Part shown: in pieces, positions 32,948 to 44,488 of the stretch
How positions within the stretch are numbered: position 1 is the stretch's first letter
How the letters are laid out: each line of letters begins with the position of its first letter
Assembly (NCBI GenBank): GCA_964247055.1
Contig: OZ176051.1
Span: forward strand, 12,958,001-13,022,000
Origin: Paragordius varius
Taxonomy: Eukaryota; Nematomorpha
DNA: 64,000 nt
Direction of reading: 5' to 3'
Notes under the pieces: generated by a model
The model's database searches: none
Told to the model about the DNA's origin: nothing
The model's input: the letters and a program-made list of their open reading frames with translations, nothing else
Made by a program: the position numbers and the translations under genes

Positions 32948-34132
32948 ACTGTGTGCAAAAAAGAGGGTTAATTTTTTTAAAACTTTTTTTTCATGAGATA
33001 GCTTATGACCAGCGAATTCATTTGCAAAAAAATTATTATTAGTTGATAACCGCGTTTTTAAAATATTGAGAGAAAATTGAAATCGGCCAAAAAGTGAAAA
33101 TTAAGGATAATTAGGGATAATTCAAAAAATAATGATAAAATTTGAAATATTATGGTTTATTATCATTTTAGGAGATGTTTTCAATATATAAATAGCGTAA
33201 AATCATATAGTTAGGGTTTCTATAAAATTTCAGCTCCAAAGATGGCGTTACATCACTTAAAAGACAAAAAATTTAATGAAACTTAAAATAATTTTTTTTA
33301 AATTATTTACTAACTAAACTATTAAAATCTTAGCGTAGAATTTTATTCAGTAAAAAAAACTTATATATCAAAATAAAACCAAAAATATTGTATTTTATTT
33401 TTTTTTTGTCGTATGGTTTATGAATGTAATAAAAATTTATACTGTTTTTTTTGGACATGAGTGGGTATTATTAAGTATATAATTTATGCTATTTAAAAGT
33501 AGTGGAATATCAACCAAAATCCTTACAAATCCCAATAGAAATATTAATTTGTCTTAAAACAAACTTTTTCAGTGATTTATAAGGATTATTGGTTGATTAC
33601 TTTTTAATCCTATTTTGCATAAATTATATTCTTAAAAATTACTACTCATGTAACCCTATAAATTTTTTATACACTCATAAACCAGATGACAAAAAAATGC
33701 AAAAATAAAAAACAATATTTTTGGTTTTATTTTGATATATAAGTTTTTTTACTGAATAAATGAATGTTAAGATTTTAATAGTGAGTTTAGCTAGTAAATA
33801 ATTAGAAAAATTATTTCATTAAATTTTTTTGTTTTTTAAGTGTGATAAGGAAAAACGGCATCTTTTAAGCTGCAATTTTATAGAGACCCTAACTATATGA
33901 TTTTAGGCTATTTATCTATTGAAAATATATCCTAAAATGATAATAAACCATAATATTTCAAATTTTATGATTTTTGAATTATTCCTAATTATCCTTAATT
34001 TTCACTTTTTGCCCGATTTCAATTTTATTTCAAGATTTCAAAAAATAGGTTGTCAATAAATAAAAATTTTTGCGGCAATCGAATACGCTAGTCATGAGCT
34101 ATCTCATGAAAAAAAATTTTTTGCACACAGTG
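32948..34132. repeat. Giant foldback element, family H, about 1.18 kb
   Basis: Starts ACTGTGTGCAAAAA and ends with the inverse TTTTTGCACACAGT, flanked by TA runs. The two arms (about 590 bp each) match along nearly their whole length with hardly any unique centre. Mirrored blocks include TTCATGAGATAGCT, AAGTGAAAATTAAGGATAAT, AAATATTATGGTTTATTATC, ATCATATAGTTAGGG and CTTATATATCAAAATAAAAC. It has no coding capacity. The TA target and CTGTG tip suggest a mariner-type foldback; a half copy is at 26826-27174. Confidence 0.8.
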
Positions 34133-34254
34133 TATATATATTTTATTAAAAATAAAGTTAAGGATTTTTTATTTTGATTTATAAATGATTCTGTATAAAC
34201 AAGCATTTAATATTTTAAAACTGCAATCCCTTTGCTTCATTTTAAAAACAATTA

Positions 34255-35110
34255 CATTTTGGGGTAGTTTACTTGCCCATAGCTTAAATTATACTACTAT
34301 TTTCACTATTGTTTTGGTTAATTAAAATACTTCGCATGTTTTAGCATATTTTAAAGGGTTCTGCGGAGTCCGAATTAGAGTCGCTGCAAAACTCGATTAA
34401 AATAAACAGCTTAAAATAAATAACTAACATTTTGATTCAAATAAGGGTATCTAAATACACTAGACTTATTAATAAAATTTTTAAAAATCTACTAAATAAA
34501 ACGGTCCTAATATAAATTTATGCTTTTATCCTAATAAATATCATAAAAATAAGCCCAAATATCTAAATAAAATTTGTTTTTCATATCAAACTGCTTCGAC
34601 GCCATTTTTATTTTACAACTTTTTGAAAAATCGTGTTTTTTATTTTAAAGCTAATATGAAAGCTAATTTATTATTTCAATCACATCTAACATTGATAAAA
34701 AAATGGTTTATTTTGTATTATTTTTAATTTAGCTAATGCACAAATGTCATGTTAACTTTTACCTTGAGGTTTTACCTAAAAATATCGAATATTTTTGAAT
34801 GAAATTTTTATATATTTCGGTTCACTAATGTTAAAATTGTGCAAATCTTTGCCATGATTTCAATTAATTCAATATTTTTTGAATTTTTTAATTTTAAACA
34901 GGCCTGGGGCATCCAACCACCCCAATTTGAATCGAAGGACTAAATGAATGTGTTGTATCCAAGTGTTAATTGCTCTTTTAACATTGGATTTAAAATTAAT
35001 TATTTACATTTTTTAACCATATACATTTATGAGCCTGTTGTATCAGCAATGAATAAAAAGATAAAATGGCGGCGAAAAGTTGGTGATCATATTTTACAAT
35101 TCCAATTTAT
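34255..35110. mobile_element. MITE family E, split by a family D insertion
   Basis: The left part (34255-34423: 'ACATTTTGGGGTAGTTTAC' ... 'GATTAAAATAAACAGCT') and right part (34970-35110: 'TTTTTAACCATATACATTTA', 'GAGCCTGTTGTA', 'AAAATGGCGGCGAAAAG') are the two portions of one E element, interrupted by D copy 6. Confidence 0.6.
34424..34969. mobile_element. TTAA-flanked MITE, family D, copy 6, nested in E
   Basis: From 'CTAACATTTTGATTCAAATA' to 'TGTTGTATCCAAGTG-TTAA', same orientation as copy 1. It interrupts a family E element, so it inserted later than that E copy. Confidence 0.7.
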
Positions 35111-35689
35111 TAATTTTCTTATCATGCGTTGGGTTTAATAATTCATTTTTTAAATTTGGCCGTTATAAAATTTAAACTAACAGAAAACCATATAATAAAT
35201 GTTGTTTAGATTTAAAAATAGTTTCCCACACGAAACTAAAACCAAACCAAGTCCAAGAAAATAAAAATTTGCCAAATTTTAAGCGCTATATATGTATATT
35301 TCAATATATAATTTAATTAAAAATCATCCGACCTTTTAGTTACCAATAATTTTTTTTTATAAAAATGACAGAAAATGGTGGCAATTATTTTTAAAATCAT
35401 TATTATATTTTTGGTTGCTTTTTATTAGGAGCTATTTTAATTATCATAATCAATTGTTTATGGAATAGGTAAGTTTGCACAACACTTAGAAAACGGAGAA
35501 AAGTTAATTTTAGCAAAAATTTGGCTGAAGGAACAAAACATTTATATTTTCCGTAAAAATAAGTTTTTAAAATTTTTCATATTGTAATTTGATAATTTGC
35601 ATTTCGCTTCTAAAGCTAAACGTGTATATGTTTTTGGTGACTTTGAAAAAATTAATACCAGATATATTAAAATAAATTAAGTGAAATTA
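35111..35689. other. Intergenic, no gene seen
   Basis: AT-rich; nothing recognised. Confidence 0.4.
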
Positions 35690-36000
35690 TATGCTTATAA
35701 CTTCATGACATTTTGGGGTAGATTTTATTCTAGGGCCATTTTAAATTTAGCATTATGCCAAATTTAAAAAATGCTTTCTATAGCCTTTTAGGCGCATGAT
35801 ACATTTTTTTTAAATAAATGTAAAGTAAAAATATCCTTCAATCAAACATTTTTGCCATATTAATTTAATTCGCTAATACAACCTGCAAATATATGTATAT
35901 TATGGTTGAAAAATATAAATAATTTACTCAAGTAAGTCTCCAAAAAACAATTTACCAGAATATAGTTTTTAATTTATGAATCAAGTTTTTAATTTTGTTA
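35690..36000. mobile_element. MITE family E, truncated copy
   Basis: 'ATGACATTTTGGGGTAGATT', 'TTTTAGGCGCATGATACATT', 'TCGCTAATACAACCTGCAAA' and 'GTATATTATGGTTGAAAA' follow the order of the E copy at 52034. Confidence 0.5.
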
Positions 36001-36951
36001 AAATATTTTGTACTTTATAAAATATACTTAAAAGCTCATCGTTTTTCAGCCATAACCGGGAGTTTCGTTTTTATACAAATTTAATTAGTTAAGCCATGCT
36101 TTTTGTGGATTTCTCAATATAGGCTCGACAAACGTAACGATATTTGCGAATGCACCTTACTTAAATATAGAAAATTCGAAGCTTTCCCATTTTAGCCATT
36201 TTGATTAATATAGATTTGATTGAAATTTTTTTAAAGATAAGCGCTCAATATCGGGTTTTTAAGATTATTTTTTTATTCAACATAACTCCCAATTTTTTCA
36301 GGTTGTGATGGTTTTTTCAAAAATATCAAGATTAAATAATTTATACATGTTCATTTTATTTATTTATTTTATATATAATAAGTTACCTTTAAACGAATTT
36401 AACTTCCCAAAGGAATTAGATAATTTTTAGTATAAAATTGCTGCAATATAATTTACATTAATTACGAATTTATTGTTTTTTTGTAGTTTCATTTCCAACA
36501 AAAACGAGGCCTTCAAAGGATCTCTCAGATTTATAGACATTACTAAGTCGCAAATATATCTAATTGGATTATAGGATGTCTTCTTAAAATAGAGTAAAGA
36601 TCAAAGAAACTATAAACATGCTATGTTTTGCATAAAAATTTAATTAAAGCCTGACCTCTTTTAACATTATTGGAATTACATTTGTCTATATAATATATAA
36701 TAGGTTTTTGGGTTTTTTACTTTTTTCTTATCTATTTAAGATTAAAATGTTATATAGTAAACCAGAGTATACACGTATAATTTTTTTAAATCAATATTTT
36801 ATTTCTATATTAATTAATTTTTCAATATGTGACATACACTCTTTGTGAAACGTATAGGATTTATGTATAGCCCAATAATAATTTAATATATGTATTAGTT
36901 TAATTAATTTGATAAATTATTATTGTACATTACAATAGGAGAAATGGAAAT
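36001..36951. other. Intergenic, no gene seen
   Basis: AT-rich; nothing recognised. Confidence 0.4.
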
Positions 36952-37128
36952 ACAGTATGAGTAAGTATACATTGCTAGAAAGATATTAATTATTGCCATA
37001 TGGTAAATAGAACAAAAGGCAGTATTATTGGCTAATAAGTGAAAAAATAACTATAAGCCAATAATACTGCCCTTTGTTTACTATTTGGCAATAATTAATA
37101 ACTTTCTAGCAATGTATACTTATACTGT
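36952..37128. mobile_element. Palindromic MITE, family A, copy 4
   Basis: ACAGTATGAGTAAGTATACA...TGTATACTTATACTGT, 177 bp, with a TA before CAGTATG. This is the best-kept hairpin of the four copies. Confidence 0.8.
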
Positions 37129-37569
37129 TTATTTGTGAAATATTTTTCATCCAAAAAAACACTCAGATTTTATTCAATAAACATAGAAGCTTTTAACAAA
37201 CCTAACCGATTAGTAAAAATGCCTTAGCGACTGTGACTACCTTTTATTTACAGAACCATATGAAATATTTTGTTGGATTAATGTTAAATTAACGGTTAAA
37301 CATATAAACATTTTAATTTTTTAATATGTTCATCATAAATTTAAATTTTTTATAAAAAATTTTTTATCCGTTTAAATTTGTTATCATTAGTTATCTTAAA
37401 ATCTATATCAATTTTAAATTAAAAATATTTATTTTTCCGAATTTATATCATATGATTATACACTTTCTACTCCTGCCAACATTATCAAACCACAAATCGA
37501 TAGCTTATACGTTTACTCCAGAAAATTAAGGTAATATAATATTTTTTATACTAATTTTAGTTTAAATAT

Positions 37570-38310
37570 ATGAGTACAAAAAGAAGTTGTAAATCCAACG
37601 ATGAATTAATGAAAGAATTTCCTTTTATCAAAAAAACGAAGAATGTATCATTTGTTAAATGTTCTCTATGCGAAGGGGAATTCACCCTAGCACATGGCTG
37701 CAAGCATGATATTACAAAGCATATGGAAACACAGAAACATAAAAAAATGTTTGGATGTGGCGGCATCATCTTACAAAATAATCGATTTTTATCGAGAAAC
37801 CGCTTTTGGAGAGGAAGAAAAAAATTTGGCACTAGATCACAATCATTCCTTTAAATCTATCATTTGTACCTCACAGGTTATTTGTACCTTATTCAATAAA
37901 AAATTAACATGTGCCCGTACAAAGGCTGAAGCCATTGTATGCAACGTTCGCCACATGAATTTTTTGAAATACAAAAAGTGCTGAAAATTAATTTCATATC
38001 GCTATATTCTGATGCATCAAATCACAAGGAAACAATGAACTTAAATTATGGACAACAGAAAAAAATACAGTAGAAAAGAAAAGGTTAGAAATATTTCATC
38101 ATTTTGAAACAAACTATGTTCCATATAATAATATTTTAAAAATTCAACAACTTGCACTATCTTATCTGAAACCAACGCTGCTACTGAGCGCGTTTTTTCC
38201 ACAGTAAATCAGGTGTGGACATCGGAAAAATCAAATTTAAATATTGAAACTTCAAAGGCCATTTTATTTGTCAAAATTAATTTGACAAATTCTTGTGAAG
38301 ACTTCTAAAA
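37570..38310 (+). pseudogene. Broken hAT transposase with BED-type zinc finger
   Basis: The N-terminal frame (37570-37755) gives a BED-like finger: CSLC, then HGCKHDITKHMETQKH. The reading then shifts by one frame near 37755 and continues as IIDFYRETAFGEEE and CARTKAEAIVCNV to 37984. Near 38170-38310 a third piece encodes the hAT dimerisation end (NAATERVFSTVNQVW, then SEKSNLNIETSKAILFVKIN). Most of the catalytic middle is missing, so this is a dead, internally deleted copy. Complete hAT transposases of this type are about 600-700 residues. No host function is implied. Confidence 0.75.
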
Positions 38311-38546
38311 TATTTTAAAAAAATGATGACAATCTGCCAAAACGCATTCACTCAAATAAAAAATATACCAAGGAAAAAAATGTATTTGTGTTAAAAATAA
38401 ATAAATGTTACATAAATTTTTTGTATAAAAATTTTTGGTTGTACCCCCCCCCCCTTTCTCAGATTTGTCCCGCTTTTTCCTTCAAAAAATCTGCCCTACG
38501 TACCAAGGCTTAATTTAAGAAAGTTATTATAATGCATAATATACCT
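38311..38546. other. 3' remainder of the hAT copy, with poly(C)
   Basis: Contains a 13-C run at about 38440 and then 'CTTTCTCAGATTTGTCCCG'. The terminus of the hAT element is probably here, but its exact end and target duplication were not found. Confidence 0.35.
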
Positions 38547-38798
38547 TTTAACAGATTCACCCTTAAAAAATAATTCACCCTTGAATAATTAAAATTCACC
38601 CTAAAATAAATTATGTTTTTTAAGATCCAAATTACCCAATTTTTTTAAAAATTAATTTTTGTTTAAAATTAAAATAATAAAAGATAATTAATGCCATAAA
38701 GGTATATTTATTAATAATATATTACATTAGCCCGAAAAATCATAATTTATATTTAGGGTAAATTTAAATTGTTTAAGGGTGAATTTGAACTGTAAATG
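38547..38798. mobile_element. MITE family C, copy 2
   Basis: Two to three 'AATTCACCCTTGAA' units on the left and inverted 'TTAAGGGTGAATTTGAACTG' on the right. Confidence 0.7.
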
Positions 38799-40891
38799 TT
38801 TAATAAATCGTAAAATTAGCGTCATTAATACCAAATTTTACTGGCAAAAGCCAAACCAATTTTAAACCAATTTTTCAGTATTTAATTTAATCAAATCAAT
38901 AATCATACTAACTTAATTTTTAGTTAGGATTTCGAAAGTTATCAGGCCAGCCCTGCTAAAATAAGCCAGTCAAACTATACCAAAAGCTATGAGATCGGGA
39001 TAAGATTTTGAATATATGCTAATTGTGATATATAAGTACTTTTTGATCAAAAGGTATACTTTGCTTGCAAATTAAAATTTGGAAAAATTATGCATAGAAA
39101 TAGGATAAAAACATTGATACTAAAAACTTGATGCTGCTATTTCTTATTATTTCTTCATACAATAAAATCCATTTTAAAATATTTAAATATTTGTGAATCT
39201 TTAAATATGAACCTTGTAAATTTTGGGGTGATAAAAATCTTTAGCAACTATAAGAGTGAAAACTCGAACATGATATAAAAACCTCTGATAAAATAAGCAA
39301 AAGGAATTAAATTTAATACCGATCTCAACTCAAATCATGGATTATTTTAAAAGTCGAACAGATTTACTTATTTTTTTTCGTTTTTGTCAATCACGAAAAA
39401 TATGAAGACATTTTCTCGAAACCAAATTTTAAAGCAAAAATTTATTTTTTTCGCCATATTTTTTAATTTTAGGAAACCCTAGAATTTACAACACTGTGAG
39501 AAATTACCTTCTAACAAAATATATATAGTTCATCGATATAATTCATATGTAAATGCATATTTTTTGGATTAAATTATAAACATTATATAATAATTAGCTT
39601 ATGAATTTGCGATTTCGAACAGCATATGTCTCCGATTGAAGTATTAAATGATTGATTAATATTCTGTTATTCATGAGTTTAACCACACTACCCTTTCTCG
39701 TTATCACATGGCATTTGATTATTATGAAAGCGATTGGTTTTTATTTTGCTCTTTTAAATTATCTTTTGCGGATGTAATAAAAAACTAACCAAGGCTCATA
39801 TGCGGGTGCTATTCATTTTCACAATAAGTATTATAAAAAAAATTACCGCTTCAATAAAAGAGAAGCCTATGATTGTTTCTATTATATTAGTTTTTTAGCC
39901 AAGAAAATTAACTAATTTGTTTGATGTGGTTATAACAACGGTAAGCTATTTCAATTCTTTTATTTACAGAATGTAAAAAATATCATTTTTGTAATTAACT
40001 TGGCTTTAAGATTATATTTTACTTAGGATATTAAATTATAAAAACTGCCAGCCATGAAAAAACTAGTCAAAATTTAGTTAAAATTATACATAAAAAAATT
40101 AATTTTCCTATCTTAAACATTTTATTTTATTTTCATTTTTATCGGCACGGAAGTTTATCGCCTTTGGGAATTGTTTTTATTATAGAATTAAGAAATGAAG
40201 CTGTTTGACTTATTTTTATAAAAAACAAAATGATATAATTCAAAGAAAAGTTGTCAAAATTGGTTTATTTGTCTCTTTCTCCAATTTAATATATTTATAA
40301 AGTAAATTAACTAGAGAGATTATTATTTTTGACCTTTTATAGACATACATACATTAAGATTTGCTTATAACATTTTTACAATTTATTCAATTGATAAGGG
40401 AATAATAATTATAAAGTGTAGTGTCTCAAATATTTTTTTGTTTAACAAAAAATATTTCACATGATTTTATGGTAAAATTAACTAAAGTTTATCATTATCA
40501 TTTTATTTAGTATAACCAATTATTATAGGTAAAACACCTGACATGAATGTATCCATGACTGTGCAATTTTAGCGCTTAAATGTATAATCCAATTTTATTT
40601 GAAAAAATCCAGTATAAGTTAGATGGTTGTCAAACTTTTATTATCCCTAGGAAAGTTTTTTAGATACAAAGTAAGTTTTTTTTCACACTAATAAGAAAAC
40701 AATAGAATAAGTTCTTATGTTTATTCATCCCATCCAATATTAGTAATAAACTTTTTTTGTTTATCATAACGCTATCCTAGACACCATGATCTTTTGATAC
40801 ATTTTTATGTGAAAGTTTTTTAAATATTTCCAACTACCGTATTGGATATTTTGCCTAATTAAGAAACTGTTAAAATATTACGACAATAGTG
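38799..40891. other. Two kilobases of AT-rich DNA, no gene seen
   Basis: No exon, structured terminus or shared repeat family recognised. Confidence 0.4.
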
Positions 40892-41152
40892 CATGGGTGT
40901 CCAACAGGCAACCCGCCAAAATATTTCTGCAGCCCGCCAGATTCAAATATAAATTTTTTAAAATATAAGTAAATTGATTTTTTTGAACAAACTTTTTCTG
41001 AATAAGCCTTATATAGGCAATGAATTAGCGAAAATTGTTATGATAATTAGAGTTTTTGCAGTTTTGTGTTTGACATCTAATGAAATAATTGTTTTTTATA
41101 CCTATATATTTTGAAATGCGGCCCGCGAAGCCATTTGTGTTGGACACCCCTG
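40892..41152. mobile_element. hAT-type MITE, 261 bp
   Basis: Left end CATGGGTGTCCAACAGGCAA and right end 'CATTTGTGTTGGACACCCCTG' are imperfect inverted repeats of the well-known 'CAGGGGTGTCCAAC' hAT tip, with GC-rich subterminal 'GCGGCCCGCG'. The 8-bp target duplication is not clear. Related pieces lie at 2526, 42910 and 55213. Confidence 0.65.
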
Positions 41153-43010
41153 TTGTAGAGTAATTATTTGACTCGGATAATTAAATTGATTTAGTAAAAA
41201 AGGTACTAAGTTTCAAGTATTAGGAATAAAATTTTAAAAAATGAATGATAACCTTTTAAAGATTAATATATTATTTACAAATTTATCAAAAATACGAAAA
41301 GCTTATAATTATCTCATATTAGCCAAAAATCAATCTGCCTTTTATAGGATCACAAGATACTCAAAATTTATTTAGCTTCAACTAATTCCTAGTTAATCCA
41401 TAAATCAATAATTTTATATAGCACATCATATCATATCGATATTTTTAAAAGACTAATGAAATAGAGTTTAACACGAAAATATGTTATCTCTTAGATTTAC
41501 AAATGTCACACGAAAACTGTATGGAAACTAGAAAAACTTACATCATAAATATTAAAATTAAAATATTTTGTGTATTTTTAATTAAACTTCAAAAATTTAC
41601 ATTTTTTAAATATTTAATGAAAGATGAAACTTTTTTTTTTAATTAATTAAATGTATAAATACTTCTTTACTTTTTTGATACATATATTATTTTAATTAAA
41701 ATATCACAACAACATAGAGTGTTTTGATGAGTTTTTTGTACATGACCGCTTTTCACAGTAAAAATCTTTAATACTTTTTGATTTAATTTTAAATATATAC
41801 CGTGTGCCGATGGGAAACAATGTTAATATGCAAAAAAAATTAGGCTCTTTTTCAAATTAATTAAAATATTTTTTTGCTTAGCATATTTTTAAATATAAAT
41901 ATGAATTTATTATTTCATGTTTATCCTAAATAAAATGTTTCATATTTTTCGCCCATTTTAGCAGAATAATATTGATTATAAACTAAAATTGTGTCAGATG
42001 ACATGTTTTAAAAAATCTAAAAAAAAACTTATATTCGGAAATGTATTTTTATTAGTTGTTTTTAGTATTAATGATTAATTAATTGTTTTGATAAGTTTTT
42101 ATATGTTGAAATGATCAATTCAAATTGTCAGTCTATCGTTCATTCATGTGCAGTACATATACAAAATCTAATTAAATTAATTACAAGCGAAATAGCTCAT
42201 TAATTATTTATTGATTTAATTTTTTGAACTCATTAATATTAATTATGAGTTTGGAATGACATAAAATGTTTAAGTACTAGCGATTTTCCCATTATAAGTA
42301 ACATTTTAGAATTAAATAAATTTAATAATATGCCCTGTATGTCCATGAGCATGTCAATATATATTAATTTCACCGTAAAATTTGTTTATATTACAAATTT
42401 TCGTCTTGATTGATTATAAAATTTTAAGTTTCCTTCATTTATTACGTAATTATGATAGTTTTTGGAGTAGTACTCTTGATTGGGATTAAAGTTGGTTTGA
42501 TATTCATTGTAATAACTTTTTTAACAAATTTTCGTTAAAGTGTCAGAAATTTCAGTTTTTTCCAAACGGAAAAGTTTTTTTACATGCAAGTTAAGGAATA
42601 AATTAGTAAGATATCTTATAATTCTTTAATATCCATATAAATGCTTACAATTTTTTATTATACAATGAAACCAATTTTTTAAAAGCTCACGAATTTCCAC
42701 AAAATATGTATATATGAATAAATGGTTTGCTGTGAAATTCGACTTCCGCTCCGGAACATCAAGTCAAAACCAAAGTTAATACATATCAAGCGTATTCATA
42801 GGTTATTAACTTAACTAAAAAACACGCAGACATACTCTGTCCTTCTGCAAACACACAAGTTGGTTACAAATTTTTCTCATTAATCATGTCAAATTTTATG
42901 TGAAAGTTTTATTGCGGCCCGCGTTGCCATTAGAAGATAAACGCTGTTAAAAGTCATCATTTGGTGGTGGTAGAAACATATAGTTTTAAAGGATGAGCTA
43001 CATCGATCAT
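41153..43010. other. Intergenic, no gene seen
   Basis: AT-rich. A small hAT-MITE scrap ('GCGGCCCGCGTTGCCATT') lies near 42913. Confidence 0.4.
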
Positions 43011-43750
43011 AACATGTAAATTATGGTTTAGAAAACTTAATGATGGTTTCAATGTGAAAGAAAGTTGGCGCTATGGTGTACTACACACCTGCAACGATAA
43101 AAAGCAAGATTTATTGATTGATGACTCAAACTCTAAAGAATCAATACTTGTATTACAAAAACAATTAAAGATGTATGAATGAAAAACAATAAACTTAGAA
43201 AATGGTCCACCACAATGTGAATAGACGTAAATTCGAAAATCGCAAAGTGACTTGCGTAATCTTCCCTCAAAAGCAAGAAAATAAATTCTTTTCGGCGAAT
43301 AGGGACGGGTGTTAATAGCTTTATTTGTAATCTTAAGCGGAAGTCACTTTTATCTTACCAAGCCGTTCCAACCGAGGTCAAAACGCTTCAGCACATCCTG
43401 CATCTTGTATAAGAGCGGTATTGTATAGTATAAACCTTTATAAGTCCTCTGAAATTATTATATGTAAGTGTACACGTATATAACTTATACATTAATCGAA
43501 AAAACAGGAATGAGCCAGAAAACATAGCAAAACGATTGCTACATAATAATGCTTCGTCTTGCACTGCAGAATTAGTGAAAAACACCTTTAAATTGTTTGG
43601 ATGGAAATTTTATGGCATCCTCTGCTTATACAAGTTCGCATCAATCTGGCTACGCAAACACTTCAATAAATTTGAAGACGTTGGAAATTGACGATTGGTT
43701 TGCAAAAATCTATCATTGGCAAAGCGTTCATGTATTACCTGAGAGATAAA
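43011..43750 (+). pseudogene. Decayed mariner transposase
   Basis: Plus-strand pieces in order: near 43015, CKLWFRKLNDGFNVKES, which matches the mariner 'WFxxFxxGDFxxxDxxRSGRP' linker, followed by LLIDDSNSK; near 43530, AKRLLHNNASSCTAELVKNT followed by FGWKF, which matches the catalytic 'LLHDNARPHTA..V...L...GW' block near the third acidic residue; then the C-terminal tail. Several stops and frame changes separate the pieces, and the middle with the second catalytic Asp is not readable. Terminal repeats were not identified. The minus-strand frames at 43388-43795 are antisense to it. Confidence 0.6.
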
Positions 43751-44488
43751 TAATAATTCGTTAATCATTTTCAAGGTTGAAGATTTTAATATCAAATCCG
43801 AATTGGTATATACCGTACTATGATGGACATATGAAAGACTGTTTATTGTAACTTATTTAATCTGATGTCATATTCAATGTGGTTTTTGTCGTTTTGGAAT
43901 CAACTAGCGATTATGAAAATTAAAAAATGAATTTTGGTTCACATTTGAGCTTTATGAGGCATTGTTGCATTTTATATGCGCATAAAATTAATAGTTGAAG
44001 TTATTTATAAACAAAATAACATCAAACGGATTATGAAGGTCCAATCTATTCATAAGTTACCAGTTTTTTGTTCAAAAACACATGTAATTTTGAAAGAAAA
44101 ATTATATTTATTGTACATCTCGGCTTCTACACTCGAAACAACAACTAAATTAAATAATATGCTTTATCCTCCTTAATATAAATACAACATTTATACTAAG
44201 TTTCATGCACAAAATTTGGATATCGGACAATCAACTATGAATATATGATGTGTTTGACCCAAATTTAATGGGCCTCCCAAAAATTCTATATTATGGATTA
44301 AATTTAATTAAATATTGTACGATAATTATAAACAAAAGAAATTAATTGTTTTTTCTATATAAGCTAATATGATGGGGTGAAAAAAATTGGTAGAAAAACC
44401 AAAAGTAGGTTAAAAAACACGGGTTTCTCCATGTAAAAGTTTGTCTTTTACTTTTCAAGTTTTGTGTTTTTCTAATTTGGTCATATAA
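43751..44488. other. DHDH 3' flank, no further gene seen
   Basis: AT-rich; a 66-codon plus-strand frame at 43976-44176 has no recognisable features. Confidence 0.4.

Noticed and set aside
37557-37832. 91-codon minus-strand frame
   Set aside because: Antisense to the hAT BED-finger region, which reads correctly on the plus strand.
38437-38452. Poly(C) run as a telomere-like or G-quadruplex feature
   Set aside because: A single homopolymer at the end of a dead hAT copy; not a telomeric unit and not repeated.
43388-43795. Two minus-strand frames of 61-65 codons
   Set aside because: Antisense to the mariner transposase remnant, which gives family-matching peptides on the plus strand.
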